Below, one piece after another: positions 46,200 through 57,279 of a DNA stretch of 64,000 bases. Under the pieces are notes generated by a model, which worked only from the letters and a program-made list of their open reading frames with translations, did no database searches and was not told the DNA's origin. The DNA lies in the NCBI GenBank assembly GCA_031213475.1, contig JARUPZ010000026.1:6927785-6991784 (forward strand), written 5' to 3'. This DNA comes from Nereocystis luetkeana. Its lineage: Eukaryota > Sar > Phaeophyceae > Laminariales > Laminariaceae. Every line of letters begins with the position of its first letter. Within the stretch, counting starts at the first letter, position 1. The translations under genes and the position numbers were made by a program.

Positions 46200-46500
46200 C
46201 CCGACACAGACCATCGATTCCTCCATGATGATCTAGGTCTTTGAAGGCAGGTAGATCATCCATTCCCGATCTGCATGATCTAGCTCATGTCGTCGGGTGG
46301 AGCCGTGTAACCTGGATGATCTAGGACTTGTTTCCTGGGTTGAATTTGTACTATATAGATCCTATGCAACTTCTCATAACGGCAGGGTAGGATTTAGATT
46401 ATATCTCTGATATCAGTAGATGACCTGTCTGATCTATCTGTAGATGATATGTCCGATCTATCTGTAGATACTTTGTCCAACGTGTGACGTATGGTTGGAT
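46200..46500 (+). repeat. Family G dispersed repeat
   Basis: CATGATGATCTAGGTCTTTG, CTTGTTTCCTGGGTTGAATT and CTCATAACGGCAGGGTAGGA, then GATCTATCTGTAGATGATAT repeated. It ends about 125 bp before the first TRAPPC5 exon. Confidence 0.75.
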
Positions 46501-46624
46501 TAACTCATCAACTTGCGCGCCAAAGGGAGATTGACTATATCACGCCACCTTTTTTTCGTCGCCCTCTTCTTCGGCTTCGCGCTTTTTGTTGTGGTCATCT
46601 CCACCGTCGCCGTCGTCGGGGCAG

Positions 46625-49600
46625 GTTAGCTTGAGCGCCTTCAGCTTCATGTTCTCCGAGATGGTGCAATACTTCCAGGACCGGGTCACGAGCATCGCCG
46701 ACCTTGAGCGCAAGTGAGAAGCAGGCGTTTTGAATGGTCGAAACTCGGTCGTTGATTGGTCGAACCCGGTCGTTGATTGGGTCGAATTCGGGGTTTTCGA
46801 TTGGCCGAATCGTCCTTTTCTTGGTTGAATTCCGGGCTTTTTTTATTGGATGAATCATGTTTGATCGGTCGAGTTCGACTTTCTTATTGCTTGAAGGCGG
46901 TCTTTGCTGTTGGTTGAAGTCGGTCTTGGATTGTAGTAGTCGAGTGCGGTCTTTGAATGGCCCGAGTTCGGTATTTGATTGGTCGAATGCCGTCTTTATA
47001 GGGTCTAAACTCGGTTTTGGATTTGATCGAATGATGTTTTTGTTGGTCAAGCTAGGTCTTCGATTTTTGTCGAATTCGGTATTTGATTAGTCGAGTTCGG
47101 TCTTCGTTTGGTCATATTCGGTATTTGATTGGTTGAAGCCCTTGATTGGCGAAAGTCGGTTTCTGGTTAGTCAAATTCGTTATTCTATTTTGGTCGAATT
47201 CGATCTTCTCGATCGGTCGAGACCGGTCTTCGAAGATCGAAGTTGGCCTTTGATTGGTCGATTTCGGACTCTGATTGGTCGAGGCCGGTCTTTGACTGGT
47301 CGGATTCGGTATCTGATTGGTCGATTTCGGTCTTTGATTGGTCGAGGCCGGTCTTCGATTGGTCGAATTCGGCATTTGAGTATTCGGTCTTGAATTTGTC
47401 GCGTTCGGTCGTTGAGTGATAGGATTCGAAGCAAGCGTATGATTGGTCGAAAGAGCCATATTAGGCGGGGGATACCTTTTGGGGCCTGCTCAACTGAGAA
47501 ACGGTGACGGGGGTACTTACAGTAGTAATCAGGACAAATGTTGTTTGTAAAAATGCTGTAATATATACCAGTAGGTTTTTGTGTACATGATGGGTCCTGA
47601 CTATTACGGGGGACCATAGTTAATAGGGCCTATGGTATACATAAAAATATACCTGGTATATATTTAACCATTTTTACTAGCAATATTTGGTCCTTTTAGC
47701 TATGGTCCCCCGTAATACTACGGTCCCCTGTAGTACCACTATGGCCGATAATATAGCCCACATTTGGGCTCTAATGTACGCACTAAACGGATATAATATT
47801 CCTGGCCACCTCTCAGCTGCTAAGGACCCGCACCAGTATATTTTGTCTTTGGGGATCGTGTTTGTGTTTTTCGCTGAGAGTAGTAACTAACCCATGGGGC
47901 TGTTCGTGAAGTTGCGAGTACATCGTTTTTTTCATCGATGTTGGTTTCTGAGTAAAGCATCATCTATCGCATCTAAATTTTATGAGGCTGCTCGCTTGAC
48001 TACAGTGTAGAAGCTCTCTCCTCGCTTGAATACAGTATAGAAGCTCGCTCCTCACGTGGTTATAGCTTAAGAGCTCGCTCCTCCCTTGGTTGTAGTACAA
48101 AAGTTCGCTTCATACTTGGGTATAGTGTAAGAGCTCGCCCCTCACTTGATTATAGTATAGACACTCGCTCCTCACTTGAGTATAGTATAGAATATTGCAC
48201 CTGACTTAGGTTACATACCTCACCCGAAAACTGATTATGAGACATCCAAAAAAAGGGCAACCCGATGAGCAGAATCGCAAAGCCTACTGGTTCAGGTAAA
48301 ATACCAAAGGGTGCTAAACCAACGACTGTGGGTGCTGGAGCCCTGTCAGAACGCGTTCTACGATAGAGGTAGCATATTTACGCGAAAACGTTTTCCGAAT
48401 GACGGGATTCCTAAACCTAAAATCGTCGGAGTGCCACTCTTGTTTCGAAAAATGACGATTTTGTATACTCAGGCCATGCCATTATTATCCGGGATGAAGT
48501 TGGTTTTTCGCTGAAGTCAGTTTTCGGATGAGGTATGGAGCTCCTCAAGTGAAGAACCTTAGAAAAATCGGGATAAACTTCTATCGTAAAAAAACCTCTC
48601 AGTCAAAGACATTTGAAGCCAAAAAGCGATGTGTGCATTCCCCCTTATCGAATAGATAGCACGCCTCGTCCATGAGGAATCAGTGTGGACTACTAGTAAG
48701 AGAAACATCCAACCATTGTACCCAGGGGTACACGAAAAAAAAAAAAAACGGAGCCACAGAGTCGCCATCATGTCGGAATTAAAAAACCAACTTTATACGT
48801 AGCGGATCGGGATTTTTGCCAGAAATTGAATGACTAATATTTTTTTTTCAGTTTTTTTAACGTAATTTTAGTAACCCCCCCCCTGCTGTCTGGGACTACA
48901 GCAGCAAAAATATGTTGAGGTGTCGTTTTTTGTTCGTTTCGTGTACCCTTGGTGCTCCCCCCGCCTCCTTGCTCGGTCTCGAAAGGGATGCGTGGTCAAT
49001 GATCAGATGACAAAGGCAAGCAACAAATGAGTACGCCCCCCCCCCCCCCCCTCCCTCCTTGTTCCGGAGAAATGGCCGCGGAAAGTCATCCCAGGAGTGT
49101 GTGTGTTTTCGTGCGTGTTTTTACACGGCAGGAACCTATGAAATTCTCGGTAGTGTTTGCGAGACCCAGCTCGGACCACAGGGTTGATAATTCCTCGACG
49201 GGAACGTTCATAAGTTATATTTGGACCTGGCCCAGCTCCCATTTTGTTGGTAGTCCTGGACGGGGAACATGAAGATCCATGAAAATGATCATATCGACCT
49301 CTTGTTTGGCAATGAGTAGGACAAGAGTCGACGACGGAATACTTACCTGCGACCGCCTGCCGCAGTTACTTTGCAGCACATTTGTCTTTAGGGGAGCGGT
49401 ACACGCCAAACGAAATATTGCAGGAGAGAAGAAATGGCTAATCGTTGGGCGTTTCTCGTGATAGCCCACACTAACTGACTCCTCACTCCTCATGGACATC
49501 TTGTTCGTTCCGATAAATCCCCCTGGCGGCCGGGGTTAGGGTTAGGGTTAGAGTTAGAGTCAGGGTTGGGGTTTCCAAGAATATACCACCATGCGAGGCG

Positions 49601-52600
49601 TGCTTCGACGGGGGTCGGATCACTTCTCGGCCCCGCTGTCACGGGGACTGACCGGGCTCCTTAACCCTCTTAGAACCGCAGTCCCGTTGTGGGGACGAAC
49701 CAGTCGAATAATAAGTGCTTTGTCCCCAAAACGGGACTGCGGTCCTAAAAGGGTCAACCCTGTTGAGACTGCAGTCCCGTTTTGGGGATAAACAACGCAG
49801 AATTTGGCTGGTTTGTCCCGAAGCGAGACTGCGGTTCTTGAACCCACAGTCTCGTTTTCGGGACGAAGCGGCCAAAGTCTCACTGTAGACCCTTTTAGGA
49901 CCGCAGTCCCGTTTTCGGGACAAACCAGTCAGATTCTTAGTCTTAGTTTGTCCCCAAAACGGGACTGCAATTACTGCAAGGGTTTTACTATTACGGGGAA
50001 CCATAGTCAATAGGACCTACGTTACACACAAAAAAATATGTATTTACATGTTTTTTTACTCACAATATTTTGGTCCTATTTACTATGGTCCCCCGTAATA
50101 ACCCATTATCGCCGGAAAACCATGAATGCTCTACGATATCTTTCGTGGTGCTATACACCCACGTATACGTACGTGTTGGCTTTGAAATTGTTCATAGGGT
50201 TTTGCACTTTGTAGCTTTTCTCAAAATCGGTTTTCGGGTTGCTGCAGGTATCGAGGTGTAGAGCTTCGAAAGGGCAAAGTGAGGACCCTGAGAATATTTA
50301 CAGGGAGGTTGCTGCTACCCCTCTACCGTGGCACGCCTCGTGGACGGAATATATAGAGAACTTTTGAATTGTAAGACGAAGATCAAACGCTCCTTATATT
50401 TCCGTCCAGAGCGGTATCGCCCAACCACTTTTGTCGACGCTTTGTTCAAAGTCTATATTATATATATATATATATTATATATATTTGCAACCCTCGAAGT
50501 GTATACCGTATATGTAAAAGGAAGCGTTTGATTGGCCGAGTTCGGTTTCGGGGGCGTAACGGCGACGGCGGTTCAGGAACGTCGAGAAAAACAAACACAC
50601 GAACACACAGAGAGACACACACGCGAGCGAGCTGTTTCGTTTCGCGCGCCATGCCCACCAACGATGAACAGTCTTGGCGGTTTTTTAACTAGGAACACCT
50701 TCGACGTATTCTGGGCAAATATGCTGCGGAGACCGATTTTGCTCCGCCCAGGTCAAGGCCCATGTTTGGGCTCGACCCGTTTTGGGCTGCCCTCCCGTTT
50801 TGGGGGGCAAATTGGTCGGAGTTTGACTCAGATACATGCTGTATGTACAGCAATGCAGCAGTGAAAAAAAAGTGGGCGTATGGTGCGGTTAGGTAAAGGG
50901 ATAAAAAACAAACCGCGGTCTCCCACGTGGCGTCTTTTGCAAAAACTTATCGCGCACCAATCCCTGGTAGTAAACTGAACTTTCCCCCCCCAAAAAACGT
51001 GGGTGCAAAGCTGCTGTAAAGGGGGTCTAGGGCTAGACGACATCTGTGAATGCTTGTGTTGCTCGCGGGGGGGGGGGGTTCTCGCAAGGCTTGGTGGCTT
51101 TCTGGGTCTCTTCCAGCTTCCGCTGTGTCGTTTCGTCCTGTTTGCCGTTTCGTACTATATACCGCGAAAAGGCATCCCAGGCTTCTTAATTCCACGTTAC
51201 CCTCCCCCCGACACGACGTTAGTGCTGAATTTCGACTTGATCAACCAACCCACAGCTGACACATTTGTAAATAGTGTTAACAAAAGCGTGAGTGTCTAAG
51301 TGCTCCCCGGGGGCGTGCGTTGCTGCCTTTTTCTTTTTGCTCTCAAGGCTCGAAGAGGTGGGGTACGGGATGGGCCTCCGCGTGCTCGAGCTCCAGACTT
51401 TCCGCGAGAGGCTGCAGAAGCGAAGAGTGCGCCTCCTGCCGATGCTTCAGTGGGTTTCCTCGAATGTCTGGAAGGCGAGTGTGAAACGGCTGTGACCTGT
51501 GTGGCTGTTGGTTGCGCCGCGGCGGCGGTGGTGGTCGTCGCTGTCGTTTGTCGTGGTCTTCTGTGTGCTGGGTGCTCGATGCGCTGGGGTCCCTAGTGGG
51601 TTTCCTAGTAGTTTTGGAAGGGGAGATAGAACGACCTGTCGCCGCTGGCTTCGGCTGCAACCTCCGTTCTTGTTCCATGTTGTTCTCATGCATGCGGGTG
51701 TAGTCTTCGTGGCTGTGTCTACTGGCTGACTGACTGTGAAATCTGGCTAAGGCGACGAACGTCGCTACCGTTACCAGGTTATTCTATACTCTTTTAAAGT
51801 TGTGAGCGCATTCGTGGTTTTTGCAGAAGTTGCGGAGAACGTTTTTTTTTTAACGGCTATGGTTGCTGGCTGGGGCTGCGACCGTCGCTGCTATTTACCG
51901 TTTTCGCCCGCGTAACTGTACTGCTTAAAAGCCTACTTGAGTTTTCTAGAGAGTTGAAGAAGACGGACCCGAAACGTCGCAACGGCGGCAGCCTTTTTTT
52001 TGTGCACTTCGTTCCGTGATTTTTACGCGGAAGGCGTTTTGCGTGTTTTCCGCTTTGATCGAATCCGCCTTCCGCTGGCGTTTTATAGCATAATTGTAGC
52101 ATCGTTGAGCTTATTTATACCTGGTACTTCGCACAAGAAGTACCAGGTGCCATGTATTTATAGGAGTTAACAAAAAAAACACCCCAGCTGTGAGATCGTA
52201 CGTACATAAATACCTACTCTATGATAGTCCTCAGGCGCAGCTGAATATTCTCATCTCTCTCCGCCGACCGCCTTTCGCGCGGTTTCTTCATCGGGGCACG
52301 CACCGGTTTCGTGTGCGCCCCGGCCGGCGCCACGGATCCGCCCGCTCCGCCGGCGCGCTTCCCCTGCGCGGCCTCGACGTCGGAGCCAAATCACACCCTC
52401 TCAAGTGATCCCGGAGCGGTTCGTGACTCATTCTCCCGACATGAGGTTTGCTTTTAGGAGGCTTTCTTCGGGTTGCTCCCGTGACCCACGCCCCCTCGGA
52501 GGCGTCGGCCGCCCGGCTGGCGCCGCCGTCGTGGGGACCTGTGCGGGATCTAAGACAGGATGTGCATCCCCAACAAAAACGTGGCATCCAGGTCTCGTTG

Positions 52601-52777
52601 TGGAGTGCTTCTCGGAGAAAATATTTAACCGATCCCATATGTTTATTTTTTCGTGACGTGAGGTTGTACATACGTATCACCGTGCGAAAATCGAATTACC
52701 GACTGCTTTGCTGCTTGCGGTCGGCACTGATGCTGAGCTGCGGAGATGCTGAGCTGCGGAGCTTTCGTATCTACTTG

Positions 52778-52832
<55 letters not shown>

Positions 52833-55800
52833 AGCTGCCGCCGCCGCCGCCGCTGCAGCTGGCGCTGCTGGCATGTAGCTGTGTCAACTGCTGCTGATGA
52901 GTGTATCACGTGAAGTGGATTCTCGTGTACGCGTGGTGTTGCTGATGATTGTATCACGCGAAGTAGATTCTCGTGTACGCGTGGTGTACGAAAGTACGCA
53001 GTGCGTGTATGTGCTGCCGGGGGAATACTTTTTTAGACATGACGTCGTCGCAGCCGTATCTGCAGGACCACCAGACTGGAACAGTTGTCTGAGTTTGCTG
53101 CTGCTGAGAGATTGTGTGTCTGCAGCATCACCCAACTGGAACAGCTCGTCTGAGTTGCTGCTGCGCTACGCCCGACGAGTACGTATGCATTGTGCTGCCG
53201 CTGAATGTGGCACCTTGGCGCTAGTGGGGGTTGGTGTGCTCGGCCGTGTGTATATCATGCGTACATGTGTGTCCGTTTTTTTTTTCACAGAGCGTCCTGT
53301 TACGGGGGGGCCATATTAAGTAGGTAGGACCTACGGTACACACAAAAACCTGTATATTTTCGCAACTTTTACTAACAATATTTGGTCCTATATACGATGG
53401 TCCCCCGTAATAGACTAGTAGGAGTGTCATGGAATACAACACACAACACGGGAGGTATTCTCGCGTCAAAACGAATGCTGAGAAGCCATCACACGTGCCG
53501 TACGTGAAATATGCACAACAGCAGCAGCTGTGTCAGACGTGTTCTACGATAGAGATTCGCCCTATTATTTCCGAGGCTCCTCACTTAAGGAGCTACACAC
53601 CTCACCCGAAACCTGACTTCAGCCAAAATGAATTTGCATCCCGATCAATAATCCCATGACCCGAGCATACAAAAACGTCATTTTTCGAAACAATATTAGG
53701 TATTCCGACGATTTTGGGTTAAGGAACCCCGGCATTCAGAAACAGAATAGCGGAAGTGTGCTACCTCTATCGTAGAACACGTGTGTAGCTGCTGTACGCA
53801 GTACACCTATCGCTCTCATTCGCCGTGGTTGGTATCACTAGCGTCTATAGGACCTTCTTAACCATTGGCATTAGGTAACGTGACCTCCAACCTTCGGTGC
53901 CACAAAAAAAAAAAAGTTTGGGCATCACGGAAAACCTGGAACCAGCCCTCCTTGTACATGTGTGGCATATTTATCGGAAATCTAGGGATTTTTTGGGGGG
54001 GTTTTTCAGCTCCTTGTTCAATAACAAACATAAAGCTAGGAAAAAAATAGCAGAATGCATGAGAAGTATAAGCATGCCTACCTGTGAACGGGTTTAGGGA
54101 AAGGTTCGTACGACGGTCATCGCACGTTTACCCATGGAAGATACACCAGGAGTGGTAATCACATCTGATAATTTTTCCGAGAACCGGGAGAACTCGGCTT
54201 AGTAACCCGAGCCTCCTTGAAGTCGAGACGGGACGGACCTTTTGCCCGTCCGAACCTCACTCGATCTCTCTCTTCTCCACGCTGCTAACGCAACGTGGAG
54301 GGCTCTGTCCTTGCCCTGAATGTCTAACTGTAAGAACGGAAGCGTGCAGTCTTCGGTAGCAGGCCAAGTCTACCACATCACTGGAGACCTTTGGAACTCT
54401 ACAAAAGTAGGGAGTCCATGTACCCGGTGTTTCCGTTGTCCCAAACCTACTGTAGCTTGTACTGAAGTATTTCGATCGCTTGTGGCGGGTCATGTCCCGA
54501 CCCGCGGGTCGGGTCACGTGGTGTTCAAAATGTCACGGGTCGGGTCGGGTCGTTCCGGGTCAGGAAGTGTTTAAAATCTCACCGGCCAGGTCCGGTCGGA
54601 TCAAGAGGTTTTCAAATCTCGTGGGTCGGGTCGGGTCAGGTAGGGTGAAGAGTTGTTCGAATCTCACGGGTCGGGTCAGGTCAAGACTGTTTTCAAATCT
54701 CACGGGTCGGGTCAGGTCGGGTCAAGAATTTTTCGAATCTCACGGGCCGGGCCAGGTCATGGCCCACGAGAAGCGGGTCACTCGCGGGTCGGGCCAACAT
54801 GATCCGCGAGTTCTTTTCGTCGATCCGACACTTGAAATTTAGAACACTTCCCCTCTCTTACCCAAAAGCTTTTCTCGTACCAATACTCAATATTACTCCT
54901 TTCGTATCATCTTCGAATATTAAAACACCGCAGATTCGTATACGCATGCCCACATCCATTCATCCGCACTGCAGCCAGACCATATATCGCTGCGGGACTC
55001 TAAAATGAACACTAAATTGTTTTTGAAGTGTCGAGCCACGGGCCAGATGCGCGAGTCGAACCTGCGGGTCAAGATAAATGGTTTCGCGGGTCAAGGTGAC
55101 CCGACCCGCATGAAATCCATGTCTCACGGGTCAATCGGAAGGTGGCAGGTCGGGTCGTCAGGAGGTTTTGAAATCTCCCGCATGAAACCCGTGTCTCACT
55201 AGTCAATCGGAAGGTGGCGGGTCGGGTCGGATCAAGAGGTTGTGAAATGTCGCGCGTCGGGTCGGGTCGGGTCGGGTCAGAAGTTTTTCAAATCTCACGG
55301 GTCGGGTCGGGTCAACATTTCTCTAAATCTCGCGGTCGAGTCGGGTCAGCCAAGAAGCCCATTTTCCTCGTGGGTCGGGTCGGGTCAGCTGACCCGACCC
55401 GACCCGACCCGACCCGTGAGGTTTGACCTGACCCGCGAAAAGCCCTGAATATTTCCGGCCAGAGTGGGCGTGGGCGGCGCTCTGCGTATTTTCCGCGTTG
55501 ATTTTAGACCGCAATCTCCGCAGATCCTTTTCGGCAGAAAAAGCCGGCAGTCTCTCCGGCATTAGTTGGGCGTTTTGAATAGCGTATATAATATAACATA
55601 GTACGTAGTTGTGTGGATAACAGGTCCTATCCCCTATAGGTCGTATATACCGCCTCCGTATCACCGTAATCCTCCAAGGCCGTCCAGTCCCCTCCCTAGG
55701 CAGGGTCACGCTGAGATTTCTTCCGTTGCTGGCCCCCGAGAGTGGTAACGCGACACAACCCCACCTCGGCGTGCCTCCACACCCAAACCTGAACAAAGAT

Positions 55801-56575
55801 GTACTTCGTATATACCAGGTACATATATTATACCAGGTACCGAATATTACAGAATGCATAGTGTGTATCTTATACTGGTATATAATTCAAGCGGGCCTCG
55901 CCGCGGCGGGCTGATGCCCGCCTGCGGCTCCGCGCATGCCGGCTTCAATACTCCCAGTACTAGGACTACGAGTTATTCTCGGGCATCTTCTGCTCTGTGT
56001 CCGTGAAGATTTTTTTCTGATCGCACATTATTTCCACTAACAGCACTATGTAGTCTGCCCTCAAAAATATGTGTGTGTGTGTTCTTCACATGATGGGCGG
56101 ATGCAGTTAGTTCTCAACAGGCAGTTACTGAGTAGTTCTCAACAGGTGTGCAGATATTTCATACGAGCATTATAGCTCTCGATCTTGCGCCACTCCCCTA
56201 GGCGCTTCCCGGAGGGGAACCTTGTATTATGTATATACCTACCTGCTACGGGATTACCGTCCCTCAATTGTATTTTTTATTTCATTTCCGAGCAAAGTTC
56301 GTGACTTACTGTGGTCTAGTCGAGCACAATTTTACAGATATAGCTGCAGCGTACTTGGGCGAAAACTATCAAAAGAGAGCGTATTTGTTTTTGCTCGTTT
56401 GTCGAGGGGGAACAAAAAAAAACTACGAATGACTCGTTCAGGAGGGGCAGAATCGTAAAATATTTCCGCGTATGTTGCTCGGCTCCCCTCTCCGCAGGCG
56501 CTTTTTGGCAAGACGGCGGACTCCCTGGAAAGGAGCACGGAGAACGACGACGAGTACATGATTCACGAAAGAGAG
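46625..56575 (+). CDS. TRAPPC5: TRAPP complex subunit TRAPPC5 (Trs31, Bet3 family), three internal exons
   Basis: TRAPPC5/Trs31 is a core subunit of the TRAPP tethering complexes, which act as Rab GEF (Ypt1/RAB1) in ER-Golgi and autophagic traffic. Exon 46625-46713 encodes VSLSAFSFMFSEMVQYFQDR and VTSIADLER. Exon 51348-51474 encodes KLEEVGYGMGLRVLEL, RERLQKRRVRLLPMLQ and WVSSNVWK. Exon 56498-56575 encodes ALFGKTADSLERSTENDDEY and MIHERE. Joined, these match the first half of plant and animal TRAPPC5 without gaps (for example SLSAFAFLFSELVQY, RRETRLLG, VWKVLFGK, EDEYMI). Phases agree: 2, then 0, then 0. The second intron starts with GC rather than GT (AAG then GCGAGT). The first exon (N-terminus before VSLSAF) was not found upstream. 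The C-terminal exons, with the SVPKDMG and NCAAFVAGI-type motifs, were not found before 64000 and probably lie beyond the window. Confidence 0.93.
46730..47460 (+). repeat. ~20-bp minisatellite TTTGATTGGTCGAATTCGG (TRAPPC5 intron)
   Basis: Roughly thirty-five units of TTTGATTGGTCGAATTCGG type, with GAGTTCGG/GAGGCCGG variants. Each unit carries ATTGG, the reverse complement of CCAAT. It starts directly after the TRAPPC5 exon at 46713. Both strands are long open frames because the unit lacks stops; not a gene. Confidence 0.9.
47516..47737 (+). mobile_element. Family A MITE with a second family A MITE nested inside
   Basis: The outer, diverged copy runs 47516-47601 (CAGGACAAATGTTGTTTGTA core) and resumes at about 47718-47737 (CTACGGTCCCCTGTAGTA). 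The inner copy, 47602-47717, starts TATTACGGGGGACCATAGTT and ends CTATGGTCCCCCGTAATA. TA is present on both sides of the insertion. Confidence 0.8.
47985..48215 (+). repeat. ~33-bp tandem repeat (GAGCTCGCTCCTCACTTG)
   Basis: About six units of GCTCGCTCCTCACTTGATTA with TAGTATAGAA spacers. The motif also forms part of family C (GGCTCCTCACTTGAAGAGCT), so the array may be an expansion of a family C segment. A family C copy follows within 150 bp. Confidence 0.8.
48350..48597 (-). mobile_element. Family C element, inverted
   Basis: Left GCGTTCTACGATAGAGGTAG, right ACTTCTATCGTAAA. The body is the reverse complement of the 36793 and 53537 copies (CGAAAAATGACGATTTTGTA, TCAGTTTTCGGATGAGG). Confidence 0.8.
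48965..49052 (-). repeat. Family F block, inverted, with C-run
   Basis: TCTCGAAAGGGATGCGTGGT, then CAAGCAACAAATGAGTACGC and a C-run at 49037-49051. Reverse complement of the blocks at 37688 and 40400. Confidence 0.8.
49530..49576 (+). repeat. Interstitial telomere-like repeat (TTAGGG)n
   Basis: GGGTTAGGGTTAGGGTTAGA followed by diverged GTTAGAGTCAGGGTTGGGG. About seven units, in a TRAPPC5 intron. It is directly followed within 100 bp by the family B cluster. Confidence 0.85.
49661..49986 (+). repeat. Family B cluster, four head-to-tail foldback units
   Basis: Units at about 49661-49760, 49757-49840, 49841-49882 (half) and 49887-49986. The full unit is CCCTTTTAGGACCGCAGTCC, GTTTTGGGGACAAAC, a short AT-rich loop, then the inverted arm ending CCTAAAAGGG. 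Each unit can form a long hairpin. The units differ by about 10-20%, so amplification is not recent. Confidence 0.88.
49989..50100 (+). mobile_element. Family A MITE directly after the family B cluster
   Basis: TATTACGGGGAACCATAGTC at the left, TTTACTATGGTCCCCCGTAA at the right, flanked by TA. Confidence 0.88.
52768..52872 (+). repeat. (CTG)n microsatellite
   Basis: TGCTGCTGC tract about 100 bp long with CCG triplets near the end. The long Leu/Ala frames over it are repeat translation. Confidence 0.9.
52900..53000 (+). repeat. Short direct duplication, ~50 bp
   Basis: GATTCTCGTGTACGCGTGGT occurs at 52918 and again at 52966, each preceded by GTATCACGTGAAGT or GTATCACGCGAAGT. Confidence 0.8.
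53298..53412 (+). mobile_element. Family A MITE
   Basis: GTTACGGGGGGGCCATATTA at the left and GATGGTCCCCCGTAATA at the right, with a small AGGT duplication (TAGGTAGGACC) inside. Confidence 0.85.
53537..53783 (+). mobile_element. Family C element, reference copy, ~247 bp
   Basis: Perfect inverted ends ACGTGTTCTACGATAGAG and CTCTATCGTAGAACACGT. Body: GAGGCTCCTCACTTAAGGAG, CTCACCCGAAACCTGACTTC, ATTTTTCGAAACAATATTAG and ATTCCGACGATTTTGGGTTA. Non-autonomous; the intact ends suggest this copy is among the youngest. Confidence 0.85.
54480..55440 (+). repeat. CACGGGTCGGGTC minisatellite region
   Basis: Two blocks, 54480-54810 and 55020-55440, of irregular units AATCTCACGGGTCGGGTCAG with GGTTTTCAAATCT-type spacers (about 40-50 bp). 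The right end changes strand into ACCCGACCCGACCCGACCCG, forming a palindrome near 55375-55425. Same motif as 34660-34815. Confidence 0.85.
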
Positions 56576-56631
56576 GTGCGGTACGAGTACCTACGATAGG
56601 AAGATGGAACGCTGTTTTTTTTTCGTCCTTG

Positions 56632-56950
56632 GTGTTGGTGGTGTTTGTTGATGCTTGTGGTGTTGGTGGTGTTGGTGGTGCTGGTGGCGTTTGTTGGTGT
56701 TGGTGGCGTTTGTTGGTGCTGGTGGTGATGGTGTTGGTGGTGTTGGTGTTTTTCATGGCGTTGGAGTTGGAGGTGTTGGTGGTGTTGGTGTTGATGGTGT
56801 TGGAGTTGGAGGTGGTGTTGGTGTTGATGGTGTTGGTGTTGGTATCTTATGGTGGTCGTGTTGGTGGTGTTGGCGGTGTTTGTGGTGATGGTGTTTGCGG
56901 TATTTGGTGTAGGTGGTGGTAGTGGTGTTAGTGTTTTGTGGTGGTGTTGA
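56632..56950 (+). repeat. GGTGTTGGT-rich tract
   Basis: About 320 bp of GTTGGTGGTGTTGGTG sequence, strongly strand-asymmetric (almost no A or C on plus). It begins about 55 bp after the TRAPPC5 exon donor at 56575. Related shorter tracts lie at 57140-57170 and 57470-57600. Confidence 0.88.
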
Positions 56951-57279
56951 TGGTACGACACGAGCTGGTTCCACCTAGAGAGCCTCACTCGTTTTTCTTT
57001 CTCCCAAGATTGCAGTTTGGTTGATTGGGAGTTGGAAATTGCCAAAAAGGGCAAGAGAGGTGTTCAACATGCGACGGCGAAAAATCGGACGACCTTTGTG
57101 TTTTGATGAACGTGATAAAAAGGATGGATCGCTTCTTTTCTTGGCATCAGTGTTGGTGTTGGTGTTGATGGTAGGTATAATACGAGCTGGCTTCAGCTAG
57201 AGCCACATTGTTCTTCCTTCTCGAAATATTTCAGCCTGCTTGGTGAGAGTTGGAAACTGAAGAAATTGGCAGGGCTCTT

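Larger units (their letters stand above)
39883..46624. other. Divergent upstream region of RPN8 and TRAPPC5
   Basis: Runs from the RPN8 start codon to the first visible TRAPPC5 exon. It should hold the RPN8 promoter and the first exon(s) of TRAPPC5, which I could not identify. Contents: a promoter-proximal ~85-bp tandem array, a G19 and a G25 run, the ~70-bp array at 40750-42660, CAG-rich stretches and family G blocks. A 42867-43316 plus frame and a 43157-43540 frame show no known domain. Confidence 0.5.

Noticed and set aside
56632-57054. Val/Gly-rich and His/Thr-rich frames as repetitive proteins
   Set aside because: Strand-asymmetric GGTGTTGGT tract; frames are open in all phases because the repeat lacks stops.
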